Shown: positions 29,998-39,876, counted from the stretch's first letter. The stretch: DNA of 64,000 nucleotides from Vibrio sp. MedPE-SWchi (GCA_001874155.1 MPDB01000001.1:372001-436000); one strand, 5' to 3'. The notes: a model not told the origin generated them from the sequence alone. Program-made: numbers and translations.

Positions 29998-31179
29998 TTA
30001 CTTTTGGTTAAACAAAGATTTAACGTCAATGTGAGCCCAGTTGGTATGGCTACCTAGTGCGGGTAATTTCACCCACATTTGCAGCTCGTTCAAATCAGCA
30101 ACCACTTGATAGTTAGTCAGGTCGACGTCTTGATTAGTTGGTTTAGTCACGCCACCATTCTCTCTAAAGCTGCCATCTTCGTTATACAGCGGCAAGTCAA
30201 AGATGTTTCGCATAGAAGTCGCATCGATATGACCCGCGACGTCATCATGACGATCGTTGAGGTTTTCAAAACGCTTTAATGAAAAGCTCTGCGTTTCACG
30301 AATACCTAGACCCCAATCAGGGTTTAAGAATGTATTCACCGTTGCAAATGACGTTGAATCTTTATCGCTAACTCGCTGTCTATTTTCTTGAATCGTATTC
30401 TCATAAGCACATGCCTGACCACTTTTGTCTGCTAGCATCCAGATAGATGCGATATCAGTACGAGACGCTTGGAAGCGCGAGCTCAGTGCTTCAATAGAGT
30501 CAGACTCTGCCATGTAGTCGACCACGGAGTTCAAGAACGATGGTTTCTCGACAGATACAATGTTCCCACCCATAGAGGTACCGTCGTGCAAATCTGTATA
30601 GACACCTTTATCGTTGAATCCTGTCACCATCCACTGCCAACCTGGCCAGCTCACATTCACCAAACCGTTTGAGCCGTCAGTTGGGTTGTAAACCGTTGCA
30701 TAGATTGGGAAGTCTAGGAAAAGATCACTCCAGTCCATATTGCGGCCAATCACAGTTTGACCATCAACCGTACTTTCACCCCAAGTTGCCAGTGACGAAC
30801 AACCTGAGAATGAATGCAGCTTGCCGAGATAAATCGCCATTGGGCCACTTTGGTCCAGCACTATGACTTTTTCTAGTGGCCAACCAAGGCCATCAGCAAC
30901 ACCTTGGAAGTACTGCTTGCGACGAAGAGAAAGTGCCGCGTAAACTCGTGTTCCAAATAACTCAAACGCTTCTTTTTGGCTAATCATCCCTTTATCAAAT
31001 TCAGGCTGAACAATGACGTCGTACATTGCTTGCATGTGCTCTTTTGACAAGCTACCGTACTGCTTGCCCATGTCATACCAGCTGCCGTTTAGTTGAAGGA
31101 CGTAAAGCATTTCTTCGCCCGTTTCAAACATTGTGCCGTTTTCGAATTTCGCTTTAGTAGTAAGTGTTGATGTGTTCAT
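29998..31179 (-). CDS. C45-type acyltransferase / linear amide C-N hydrolase family protein
   Basis: FSGCSSLATWGESTVDGQTVIGRNMDWSD. ATG 31179 preferred because the track start overlaps dyad site E. Confidence 0.75.
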   Translation of the reverse strand: MNTSTLTTKAKFENGTMFETGEEMLYVLQLNGSWYDMGKQYGSLSKEHMQAMYDVIVQPEFDKGMISQKEAFELFGTRVYAALSLRRKQYFQGVADGLGWPLEKVIVLDQSGPMAIYLGKLHSFSGCSSLATWGESTVDGQTVIGRNMDWSDLFLDFPIYATVYNPTDGSNGLVNVSWPGWQWMVTGFNDKGVYTDLHDGTSMGGNIVSVEKPSFLNSVVDYMAESDSIEALSSRFQASRTDIASIWMLADKSGQACAYENTIQENRQRVSDKDSTSFATVNTFLNPDWGLGIRETQSFSLKRFENLNDRHDDVAGHIDATSMRNIFDLPLYNEDGSFRENGGVTKPTNQDVDLTNYQVVADLNELQMWVKLPALGSHTNWAHIDVKSLFNQK

Positions 31180-31268
31180 AGTGACCTCTATTTGTTTAAG
31201 TAAGTGAGTGTGTTTCTTTAAGTTGCGTTCATTATATGGACGTTTTTTAAATACCAATAATTCCATAT

Positions 31269-31285
31269 GACGGACGAGATCCGTC
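31269..31285 (-). promoter_or_regulatory. Shared 17-bp dyad, site E (GACGGACGAGATCCGTC)
   Basis: Perfect 6-bp outer arms GACGGA/TCCGTC; ~90 bp upstream of ATG 31179. Confidence 0.7.
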
Positions 31286-31378
31286 AAACTTTCTTACTCA
31301 CATGCAGAGTATTCACGCAGAACACACCTCCTCATTTAATGCTAATCACCTGTTAACTGTGCCACCGACTTATCGCGC

Positions 31379-32041
31379 TTAGCTGAGTGCGCCTCTGTTA
31401 AGTTTGAATTTTCGAAAGAGAAACCAACCCACCCAAAACGTTGTGGTCAGTAGAGCTGCCCCCATTAACGCTGGCTTCGGATCGCTCATTGAACTGATGG
31501 AACCAGAATAAGCAGCAATTAAACAATACGGAACGGTGCTCAAAAGCCATGCAAGCATAAATCGTGGCAGCGTCATGTTTGTCGCCCCAGCAAGGCAAGC
31601 CGTCACTTCAGGCAAGATGGGGACCGCGCGGCTCAGAAGAATCATTGCTAACCCGTTGTTCTGGAATGCCGTTTTTGCTTCGTTGATCTTCTCTTCATCT
31701 TTGAGTAAAAACAGAAGTACCCTGTCGCCATAACGCCTACCCATCCAATACCCTGCGATACCAGCCAAGCTCATACCAATGATTGCAGACAGAGCGCCGA
31801 AACCACTCCCCAAAAAGAAGCCAGAGAGAATCGTGACAGTGAGTGTTGGCATCGCTATAACAATATCGGCAAGCAGTAGCAGTACCGTTAAACCACCGAC
31901 ATAAATAGGCGATAACCCCTGCGCGTAGGTTAACCAAGCTTCGATCTGTTCTACGCTTAGTAAACCCAGTGCTTTCATTGCGATGAAGGTCAATGCAAAC
32001 AACATCGCCAGAATCAACATGGCTTTCACTAAATGTTTCAT
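31379..32041 (-). CDS. TVP38/DedA-like (SNARE-associated) membrane protein
   Basis: GSGFGALSAIIGMSLAGIAGYWMGRRYGDR and LSRAVPILPEVTACLAGATNM. Confidence 0.85.
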   Translation of the reverse strand: MKHLVKAMLILAMLFALTFIAMKALGLLSVEQIEAWLTYAQGLSPIYVGGLTVLLLLADIVIAMPTLTVTILSGFFLGSGFGALSAIIGMSLAGIAGYWMGRRYGDRVLLFLLKDEEKINEAKTAFQNNGLAMILLSRAVPILPEVTACLAGATNMTLPRFMLAWLLSTVPYCLIAAYSGSISSMSDPKPALMGAALLTTTFWVGWFLFRKFKLNRGALS

Positions 32042-32052
32042 ATCGTTTTCTC

Positions 32053-32496
32053 CTAGGGATAGTTCATTTCAATGGTGAGCCCAGACGCCAACTCGGTTAC
32101 ATCAATTTTGGAATGCTTGTAAACTGGCGCGCCTGTTAGCGTTACTTTCTGCTGTTTGGAAAAACCCAATCCTTCAGCAGGATAAATCCCCGTCCAGTTT
32201 TTAGTGACTTGACCATTCTCATCCTCATCGTGAAGCACTTTGATCGCGACCTCGCCTTTGTTGAGTTCAACCTCACTCATATCAAAAAGAAACTGCATGG
32301 TGTCTGCTTTTGCTTTCTGAGTTTGCTGCTGAATAGCGAGATCGTGCTTTTTGGGAAATCCATCCTCAGAAAAGACGAATACAATGATGTTGCCGCCTCG
32401 ATCGTGTTCGATGCCTGTCACCGTTATCTCGCTTGCGAATGATCCTAATGCTGTCGTCATGAGTAATGCTCCTACCTTTATCTGTTTCCAATTCAT
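32053..32496 (-). CDS. DUF2141-like exported protein
   Basis: VAIKVLHDEDENGQVTKNWTGIYPAEGLGFS. Confidence 0.75.
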   Translation of the reverse strand: MNWKQIKVGALLMTTALGSFASEITVTGIEHDRGGNIIVFVFSEDGFPKKHDLAIQQQTQKAKADTMQFLFDMSEVELNKGEVAIKVLHDEDENGQVTKNWTGIYPAEGLGFSKQQKVTLTGAPVYKHSKIDVTELASGLTIEMNYP

Positions 32497-32544
32497 CGTT
32501 TTTCCTCATCCAATACCGCGCGACATAACAAGTCGTTTGGTTTT

Positions 32545-33330
32545 CTAAGCTGTCTGCATCAGTTTGGATGCCATGTTAGGAGACAATCTGTTCAGCCAAC
32601 GCAGTAATCCAACCTTGCCGATGTCATTGTCCTGAACCCCTTTTTCAACACCGCGAATAAGTTGATCGACCGCATCGGCCACGCTCATCTTGTTGGTTCC
32701 CCTTCCTTTGGTCATTTTCGTGTCGACCAAGGGCATCAGCGCTTGCATTACATCAATATTGGAGGATTCAAGTTGGTAACGCAGAGAGATAGAGAAAGAG
32801 TTAAGCGCCGCTTTGGTTGCACAATAGACCGCCGATGATGTTTTGGGTGCTATCGCCAAGCCAGAATTCACATTGAGAATGACGCTGTTGTTTGCGCCTT
32901 GGCCATCCGAATTGCTCAGCGCTGGTAACATCAAGTAGCAAAGGCTGCACACTGACGTGAAATTAGTGGTAATTTCCGATTGAATCGAGTCGTAGTTGAA
33001 CTCATTGCTATTGAATGCAGCAGGATGCTGAACTGCAGCATTGTTGATGAGAAGGTCCACCTTTGGGTAGCGTTTAAGTAGCTCACTCGTCGTCCACTCC
33101 ACATCACTGGTATTGCCAAGATCCGCTCTATAAGTCTTAACCCCATACTCTAACGTAAGCTGGGCCAGCTTCTCTTCATCACGTCCTAGGACAATAACGT
33201 GATTATCTGGACTCAATCGTTTGACGATCTCACGACCAATCCCAGATGTGCCGCCTGTGATAACAATCACTTGGTTTAATAACTTCATTCGCTTTTCCCT
33301 TTTCGCTGTATGCTTTAAGCTAGAAGCCAA
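32545..33330 (-). CDS. Short-chain dehydrogenase (SDR)
   Basis: VIVITGGTSGIGREI, NNAA, YCATKAAL. Confidence 0.92.
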   Translation of the reverse strand: MASSLKHTAKREKRMKLLNQVIVITGGTSGIGREIVKRLSPDNHVIVLGRDEEKLAQLTLEYGVKTYRADLGNTSDVEWTTSELLKRYPKVDLLINNAAVQHPAAFNSNEFNYDSIQSEITTNFTSVCSLCYLMLPALSNSDGQGANNSVILNVNSGLAIAPKTSSAVYCATKAALNSFSISLRYQLESSNIDVMQALMPLVDTKMTKGRGTNKMSVADAVDQLIRGVEKGVQDNDIGKVGLLRWLNRLSPNMASKLMQTA

Positions 33331-33375
33331 TCTACTGAATCAATCAGCTATGAGCGTTAACTTGGGTTAAAACGG

Positions 33376-33918
33376 ATGGAATTTTCGAGATTTATTGAGA
33401 GCGAAGGACAGCAAATTACCAAAGATGCGGGGGAGCATGTCTTTAGACAGGGTGAGAATGACGATTCGTTGTACTTAGTCAAACAAGGCGTGGTGAAAGC
33501 GTATTACTTAACCTCAGATGGCCAAGAGCGCGTAAAATCATTTCTGACGGATAACGACGTGATTGGCAGCATGACCGCCGCTTATCGTAAACAAAAAACC
33601 ACTTTCGGTCTTATCTGCTTAGAGCCAACGGTGTTAGTCAAATTCAATTTCGAACGGTTGTACCAGCAAAGCCAAAGTAATCATCAGCTTGCGCGTGAAG
33701 TTATTGATATTTTGCTCGCTTTCGCCATGAAGAAAGAGGCGAGAGAAAAGGAACTGTTGTGTCTCAGTGCAGAGCAGCGCTACCAAAACCTGCTCGAAAA
33801 GTCCCCAGACTTAATGAGTAAAGTGACTCAAAATGATATTGCTCGATATCTAGGGGTTACCCCTGTTGGATTGAGCCGAATAAAGCATCGTTTGCTCGAC
33901 GCCAATGAGACAAAGTAA
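33376..33918 (+). CDS. Crp/Fnr-family cyclic-nucleotide-binding transcriptional regulator
   Basis: cNMP-binding fold and C-terminal HTH NDIARYLGVTPVGLSRIKHRL. Confidence 0.85.
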   Translation: MEFSRFIESEGQQITKDAGEHVFRQGENDDSLYLVKQGVVKAYYLTSDGQERVKSFLTDNDVIGSMTAAYRKQKTTFGLICLEPTVLVKFNFERLYQQSQSNHQLAREVIDILLAFAMKKEAREKELLCLSAEQRYQNLLEKSPDLMSKVTQNDIARYLGVTPVGLSRIKHRLLDANETK

Positions 33919-34001
33919 ATACTAGATTGCCATCCACCTTGTCCGCGCTGACACGCTCATGTTAAGGGGAAGCATCGCTCCCCCTAATAACATTCTGCCT
34001 G

Positions 34002-34334
34002 TTACGCTTTCTTCACATACTTGGCCGTTACAAGCATTTCACCGACGCCATCTACCTTGCAATCCAACTGATGATCTTTCCCTTCGATGATTCGTTTAAT
34101 CACGGCTTTCGAGCCTATCTTCATAACGAGTGAGCTACCTTTCACTTTCAGGTCTTTTATGACCGTCACCTTCATCCCTACTTCTAAAAGTGATCCGTTC
34201 ACGTCGTGGACTTTAAATGCATTTTCCTCTATCTCTATCGGATCCCATTCGTGCGCACATTCTGGGCATATAAGAAGGTTTTGATCTTGGTAAACAAAAG
34301 AAGATTGGCAAGCAGGGCAAGGAGGCATCGACAT
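34002..34334 (-). CDS. PhnA/YjdM-family zinc-ribbon protein
   Basis: CPACQSSFVYQDQNLLICPECAHEW and VKGSSLVMKIGSKAVIKRI. Confidence 0.9.
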   Translation of the reverse strand: MSMPPCPACQSSFVYQDQNLLICPECAHEWDPIEIEENAFKVHDVNGSLLEVGMKVTVIKDLKVKGSSLVMKIGSKAVIKRIIEGKDHQLDCKVDGVGEMLVTAKYVKKA

Positions 34335-34519
34335 AGCGGGAATACTTATTAATGAACAAATTTGGCACTATAATAATGACTCTTATAATCCTTAGCGAGT
34401 ACTATTTTAAACCCTAGGTTTCATGCCCTTAAATCAAAAAATGGGCAATGCCTTAGGTGCAATACCCCAAATACAAGGCCCACTTAACTTGATCAAGAAA
34501 CCGTTTTATATTTCCTGTT

Positions 34520-35134
34520 TCACTGGCGGCTTAAGAGTAAGTTCGCACCAGAGAAAGCAAGGAACGTTGCACAAGCCTTATTAAAGCGCTTCGCCATTTT
34601 GGGTTTTGAAAACCAATGTCTCAGGTACAGACCAAACAGCGAGTAAATTGAAATCGCCATTATTTCAAGTACAAGGAAAGTGATCCCTAAGATAAAAAAC
34701 TGATGATTCACACTCCTTTGTACATCGACAAACTGGGGCAAAAACGCCGTGAAGATCAATATTGCTTTGGGGTTTCCAGCGGCCAATAAGAATTCCTGCT
34801 TCGCCAGTTCGACGTGACTTTTCCCCTGTTCCATGTCAGCAATCGGGCTGGACTCACTGCGCCATAGACTGTACGCAATCCACAGTAAATACACAGCGCC
34901 GACAACTTTGACAGCAAGAAACAGAATCTCAGAGGTATACAACACAACCGCTAGCCCTGATGCAGCCAAAGCGATCATACCGGTGAAGGCCAATATGCGC
35001 CCTAACCCTGCAAGAAATGCCGCTTGAAAGCCAAAACATCGTGCATTGTTCATGGATAAAAGATTGTTTGGACCAGGTGTCATGTTTAATGCAAAACAGG
35101 CAGGGATAAAAAAGAGTAGCGTCCAAATATCCAT
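34520..35134 (-). CDS. LysE/RhtB family exporter
   Basis: NMTPGPNNLLSMNNA and NPKAILIFTAFLPQFV. Confidence 0.9.
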   Translation of the reverse strand: MDIWTLLFFIPACFALNMTPGPNNLLSMNNARCFGFQAAFLAGLGRILAFTGMIALAASGLAVVLYTSEILFLAVKVVGAVYLLWIAYSLWRSESSPIADMEQGKSHVELAKQEFLLAAGNPKAILIFTAFLPQFVDVQRSVNHQFFILGITFLVLEIMAISIYSLFGLYLRHWFSKPKMAKRFNKACATFLAFSGANLLLSRQ

Positions 35135-35231
35135 AGTATGTCTCTCGTTGTCTCAGGTGTGTTTCTTTATCGGGTGCGTTTCTTTGACTTACATTAATGC
35201 GTTACAAGTCTCAGTAAGTTCGCCAGCCACT

Positions 35232-35867
35232 TTAACTGATGGCGTTTTTACTCAAGGCTATTTTCCCGGCAAGTGCAATGAGCAGCCCACCAGATACGCC
35301 CTCTATGATTCTCGTGTAACGTGACATCTTAGGGTTGCTAAACAACCAACTTCCCGCAACGGCGTAGACAATATTGCACAACGTCGCGAGCGCACTGAAC
35401 AGTGTCCCCAAAACAAGCAACTGCATCGTTGCAGAACCACTGCTGACATCGACAAACTGAGGAAGAAACGACAAGAAAAACAGCGCGACTTTTGGGTTTA
35501 AGATACTGACAATAACACCTTGTTTGAACACCCCGTTATCCGACTTTGAGCTTGCCTCTATAGAAAAAGACGACTGCCCTTTGAGCATGTTTCTAATTGA
35601 GGTAACACCGAGGTAAAAAAGATAGGCAGCCCCTAGGTATTTGACGATACTGAAAACAATGGCGGAATTGAGCACCAAAGCTGACAAGCCAACCACAGCG
35701 GCAAAAGTATGAAAGAAGTAACCCACACCCAGTCCGAGAGCCGCTTTTAAACCAATACTCAGTTTCCCTTTCATGCTATTCGATACAATATAAACCACAT
35801 CAGGACCTGGGATGAGGTTGATTGATAACGATGCAATTGCAAACAACAGTAACGTCTGTACTTCCAT
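35232..35867 (-). CDS. LysE/RhtB family exporter
   Basis: NLIPGPDVVYIVSNS and NPKVALFFLSFLPQFV. Confidence 0.9.
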   Translation of the reverse strand: MEVQTLLLFAIASLSINLIPGPDVVYIVSNSMKGKLSIGLKAALGLGVGYFFHTFAAVVGLSALVLNSAIVFSIVKYLGAAYLFYLGVTSIRNMLKGQSSFSIEASSKSDNGVFKQGVIVSILNPKVALFFLSFLPQFVDVSSGSATMQLLVLGTLFSALATLCNIVYAVAGSWLFSNPKMSRYTRIIEGVSGGLLIALAGKIALSKNAIS

Positions 35868-36073
35868 GTTTCACTCCATAAGTCGCTTTTCGCTCAAATG
35901 ACTCAAGATTCATATTAATAACAAGTATTTTCACATAGTGTCATAGAAGCTCTGTATACAGTAAGTAATTTCGTCCCAATAAAGAGATTCTTAGAGATGA
36001 GCCTATGAGCTATTCCCAACCCAATGGCAGGCGACGTTCATTTCAGCGCCATTTCATCATACATTGACAAGGT

Positions 36074-36115
36074 AGAACGATCACTCTACCATAATATGAG
36101 AACGATCATTCTACC
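36074..36115. promoter_or_regulatory. Twin operator-like repeats upstream of the TetR regulator
   Basis: AGAACGATCACTCTACC (36074-36090) and AGAACGATCATTCTACC (36099-36115), 25 bp apart; first embedded in dyad GGTAGA-N8-TCTACC. Confidence 0.7.
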
Positions 36116-36127
36116 CCTCACTGATGT

Positions 36128-36667
36128 GTGAGCAATATGTGTGAGATATCTATGTTAAGAGAGCAAATAGCAGCCAATTTGGAAGACGCATTTAGCCAGT
36201 ACGGGTTTGCTGAGCCAAGTGTTGCTCAACTGAAAACCCTGTGCAACGTCAGCTTGCGAACGCTATACAAACACTACCCTTCCAAAGAGGCAATGGTTGT
36301 GGGCGCGTTAGAGTATCGCCACCATCGTTATCTCGAATTTTTACTCGAGGACTACCCCGAGAGTAGCATTGAATCTGTCGTGCATATTTTTAACAAACTT
36401 GAACAATGGATGATTGAGTACGCGCCCCATGGCTGTATGTCATTGAATGCCGTCGCGGCCTTTCCAGACAATGCTGTCATTGGCAAAGCAGTAAAAGAGC
36501 ATAAAGAAGAAGTACGCCGTTTCTTAGGTCAGAAATGCGGACGAGATGATCTGTCCACGGCTCTATTTTTACTCCATGAAGGGATCTCTAGTGCATGGCC
36601 TGTCATTGGCAAAGACGCCGTGACATCCGGTCAAAACGCTCTGTTACAACTACTAGGTGAACAATAA
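36128..36667 (+). CDS. TetR-family regulator
   Basis: N-terminal HTH ...VAQLKTLCNVSLRTLYKHYPSKEAMVVGAL. Confidence 0.88.
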   Translation: MSNMCEISMLREQIAANLEDAFSQYGFAEPSVAQLKTLCNVSLRTLYKHYPSKEAMVVGALEYRHHRYLEFLLEDYPESSIESVVHIFNKLEQWMIEYAPHGCMSLNAVAAFPDNAVIGKAVKEHKEEVRRFLGQKCGRDDLSTALFLLHEGISSAWPVIGKDAVTSGQNALLQLLGEQ

Positions 36668-37727
36668 AATGAACTCTATACCGAAGACAATGAAAGGCAT
36701 TCAGATGATTGGCCATGGTGGCCCTGAAATGCTTGAACATCGAGACGATATTCTTGTCCCAACCCCATCTGACGATGACGTTCTCATTCGTGTTTCTGCT
36801 GCAGGTGTCAATAACACCGACATCAATACACGGATTGGCTGGTATTCAAAAGGCGAAGCGGATGATGAAGATGCGGGGTGGTCGGGAAACAAGCTCTCAT
36901 TCCCAAGAATTCAAGGGGCAGACGTTTGTGGGGTCATCGTCGCCGTCGGCAAAAATGTGGATGAAAAGAGAATTGGTCAGCGTGTTCTTATCGAGCCTTG
37001 TTTGAACAAAATAAACAGTCAACCGCTTGAGTCGCCTTGGTATTACGGTTCTGAATGTGATGGTGGATTTGCTGAATACACGGTCGTGGATAGCGATCAT
37101 GCCTATGAAGTCAAAACGTCGTTAACCGATATCGAGCTAGCTTCTTTCCCATGTTCTTATTCTACTGCAGAGAACATGCTGACAAGAGCCAACGTGACAT
37201 CAAAAGACAAGGTTCTTATCTCAGGTGCATCGGGCGGGGTCGGCTCTGCCGCTATTCAGCTAGCAAAAGCACGTGGTGCTTACGTGATCGCGATAACCAG
37301 CCCTAGTAAAGCCCAACAGTTGATCGATCTCGGAGCAGATGAAACCATCGATCGTGATGCCAACCTTGTAGAAAAACTCGGACAGAACAGTGTCAACGTT
37401 GTGGTTGATTTGGTTGCGGGGCCGCAGTGGCCGCAGTTTCTACAAGTGCTAAAACCGGGCAACCGATACGCGGTTTCGGGCGCTATTGCTGGTGCTATGG
37501 TTGAACTCGACGTGCGAACTCTTTATCTCAAAGATTTGAGTTTCTTTGGCTGTACGGTGCTAGAAAAACCCGTCTTTCAGAACCTTATTGACTACATAGA
37601 ACAAGGAAAAATAAAGCCAATCGTTGCGCGTACGTTTCCATTAAAAGACATTGATAAGGCTCAGGCCTTCTTTTTAGAGAAAAGCCATGCGGGAAAAATT
37701 GTTCTCGATGTCAAAGGTGAGCAATAG
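36657..37727 (+). CDS. Zinc-type alcohol dehydrogenase / quinone oxidoreductase
   Basis: MDR fold: GADVCGVIVAVGKNV, SGASGGVGSAAIQLAKARGA. Overlaps the TetR stop (operon). Confidence 0.9.
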   Translation: MNNKMNSIPKTMKGIQMIGHGGPEMLEHRDDILVPTPSDDDVLIRVSAAGVNNTDINTRIGWYSKGEADDEDAGWSGNKLSFPRIQGADVCGVIVAVGKNVDEKRIGQRVLIEPCLNKINSQPLESPWYYGSECDGGFAEYTVVDSDHAYEVKTSLTDIELASFPCSYSTAENMLTRANVTSKDKVLISGASGGVGSAAIQLAKARGAYVIAITSPSKAQQLIDLGADETIDRDANLVEKLGQNSVNVVVDLVAGPQWPQFLQVLKPGNRYAVSGAIAGAMVELDVRTLYLKDLSFFGCTVLEKPVFQNLIDYIEQGKIKPIVARTFPLKDIDKAQAFFLEKSHAGKIVLDVKGEQ

Positions 37728-37832
37728 CAAACGTTAAATACCACCAAAAACAAAGGGCTCGGCAATCAAAGTGATCGCAGAGCCCTATTTTATTGGCGTG
37801 TAAAAACGATTGAGCTGTCTAACTCCAAACAA

Positions 37833-38348
37833 CTAGTTTTGGTCTACCCAAATGATTTCATCGGTATTGAACCCCTTATCCTTTGACATGGATAAGAATC
37901 GCTCTTTTACTCCATCATCCACGGTTTTTGTTCTCGCGAGCAGCCATAGATAATCGTTATTTGGACCCGACACAAATGCGTATTGGTAGTTTTCTTTGTC
38001 TAGGTCGAAAACGACGTATGAACCATAAAAAGGACCGAAGAACGAGACTTTCAAATAGCCTTCTGAACTTTCGTTAACAAAGTAGGCTTTTCCTTCTGCT
38101 TGTTGCCACTCATCGTTTTCTAGCGAATACCCTCTATTGATAACTTGAACGCCACCATCGCTTTTCAAACTGTAATTGGCAGTGACTTGACTCAACCCCT
38201 CTTCAAACGAATGATCCAAACGTGCAACTTCATACCATTCCCCTAAATATTTATCTAATTGGAAATCAGCGACGGGCGTCACTCTCTCCGGCATTCCTAG
38301 GCATCCCGTTAACAGTAAGGAACCCACCAACATAATCAGTTTATGCAC
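37833..38348 (-). CDS. blc: Bacterial lipocalin (Blc-like) lipoprotein
   Basis: LTGCLGMPERVTPVADFQLDKYLGEWYEVARLDHSFEEGLSQVTANY. Confidence 0.93.
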   Translation of the reverse strand: MHKLIMLVGSLLLTGCLGMPERVTPVADFQLDKYLGEWYEVARLDHSFEEGLSQVTANYSLKSDGGVQVINRGYSLENDEWQQAEGKAYFVNESSEGYLKVSFFGPFYGSYVVFDLDKENYQYAFVSGPNNDYLWLLARTKTVDDGVKERFLSMSKDKGFNTDEIIWVDQN

Positions 38349-38508
38349 ACACTTCTCCTTAGGATTGAAAGACCGCTATCAATCGATTGCGAATAAAACG
38401 TAAAAACCACTGTAATAACAAGCTGTACGGAAGGTAAAGCTCGACCGATCACAAATCAGTTGTTTATCGAGCAAACTTGTAACCTTGCTTCTTCACTGAG
38501 GAGTACGT

Positions 38509-38787
38509 TCAAAGCTCTGACACGGTATAGTGGCGCTCTACATTGTAAGTCACGCGCCCCCAGTGGGAATCTCTCACACGTTGCTGATGACGTTCAAATG
38601 CCGCCCTATCAGTGAACGCTTCATAAACATCATATCGACTTAAGTCATGATCACATGCCGTGACATTGAACACTAAACACCCCTCTTCCGCTCGAGTAAG
38701 TTCAATATGTTGCTGCAAGGCTTGCGTGACATGATCTAACTCGACTTTCGGTATGATTATATAGCCTTGTAATACCACTTTTCCCAC
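38509..38787 (-). CDS. Antibiotic biosynthesis monooxygenase (ABM) domain protein
   Basis: EEGCLVFNVTACDHDLSRYDVYEAFTDRAAFERHQ. Confidence 0.8.
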   Translation of the reverse strand: MGKVVLQGYIIIPKVELDHVTQALQQHIELTRAEEGCLVFNVTACDHDLSRYDVYEAFTDRAAFERHQQRVRDSHWGRVTYNVERHYTVSEL

Positions 38788-38919
38788 TGTGTTCTTTCCT
38801 TTTTAGAAGATTAATGATGGACATTGAATATCTGATTTGTTGCCCCATTCCCACTTGCTAACACTAGCTACTTGTAGTGACGCAATGAAACCGTCTGAAT
38901 CTGATGACATCAATCAATG

Positions 38920-39558
38920 TCAGACTCGTGCTTCTATGTGAACCCCTTGCACTAACGTATAGGCAATGGTCAACATGATCACACCAACCATCAGCTCTAA
39001 TATCTTCCATGCTTTCGGTTTTTGAAACACAGGAGCAAGCAATCGGGCCCCATAGCCCAATGAAAAGAAGAAGACAAAAGAGGCACTCACCGCGCCCAGC
39101 GCGAAGACGGCTTGATTAGGGTGATATTGGGTGGATATGGAGCCCAGCAATACTACGGTATCTAGGTAAACGTGCGGGTTTAACCAGGTAAACGCCAAAC
39201 ACATCAGAACCACTTTCGGTAAAGAGCGCTTAGACTCTATATTGGTCTCTAGCGCATGATCGGTCGTTAACGATGACTTAAAGCTTAAAAGCGCATAAAG
39301 AGTGAGAAAAAGAGCGCCACCATAACGGGCTACCACTTCTATCTGTGGAAATTGTTTTACGATTACGCCAAAACCTGCAACCCCGAAGCTAATAAGAAGC
39401 GCATCAGAGACAGCACAAACCGCGCAAACAACAAGCACGTGCTGATTCTTTAAACCCTGCCTTAGTACAAACGCATTTTGAGAGCCTATCGCTAGAATCA
39501 GTGACAAACCTAAGGAGAAGCCGGCTAGAAATGTGGTCATTGTGCTCAATCCATGCAC
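38920..39558 (-). CDS. LysE/ArgO-type amino-acid exporter
   Basis: LAIGSQNAFVLRQGLKNQHVL and LNPHVYLDTVVLLGSIS. Confidence 0.92.
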   Translation of the reverse strand: MHGLSTMTTFLAGFSLGLSLILAIGSQNAFVLRQGLKNQHVLVVCAVCAVSDALLISFGVAGFGVIVKQFPQIEVVARYGGALFLTLYALLSFKSSLTTDHALETNIESKRSLPKVVLMCLAFTWLNPHVYLDTVVLLGSISTQYHPNQAVFALGAVSASFVFFFSLGYGARLLAPVFQKPKAWKILELMVGVIMLTIAYTLVQGVHIEARV

Positions 39559-39654
39559 TCAGTTTTAAGCAGATTATTACACCTTCTTTGACAATACCAC
39601 AATAAATGAAAGAGTTAGCCCCCCCCAAACGAAACCGAAAACTTTCTTGAGCCG

Positions 39655-39876
39655 TTACCCCTCGAGATAGCGCTCTGATTTGATGTGGGCGTTCTTTTTT
39701 GATGAAGATCGGAGTTCAGAGGCATGCAACACAAACATGGAAAACGATGCGTGAATCACCAGCATGGCAACCAAAGCAAAGGATGAAAGTGCGAGCAACA
39801 TAAAGCCTAGAACAAACGTAAGGCAAGAAAAGACGACAATAGTTTTACTTTTAGATTTGTTCTCCATAACAACCAT
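39655..39876 (-). CDS. Small membrane protein, hypothetical
   Basis: Two hydrophobic segments. Confidence 0.45.
   Translation of the reverse strand: MVVMENKSKSKTIVVFSCLTFVLGFMLLALSSFALVAMLVIHASFSMFVLHASELRSSSKKNAHIKSERYLEG

Noticed and set aside
31179-31287. N-terminal extension of the C45-family ORF
   Set aside because: The extension translates dyad site E (MTDLVRH...); the internal ATG at 31179 with a plausible ribosome-binding sequence is more likely.
33374-33392. ACGGATGGAATTT resembling half of the shared dyad upstream of the Crp/Fnr gene
   Set aside because: No right arm, and it overlaps the start codon region of the gene; chance half-site.
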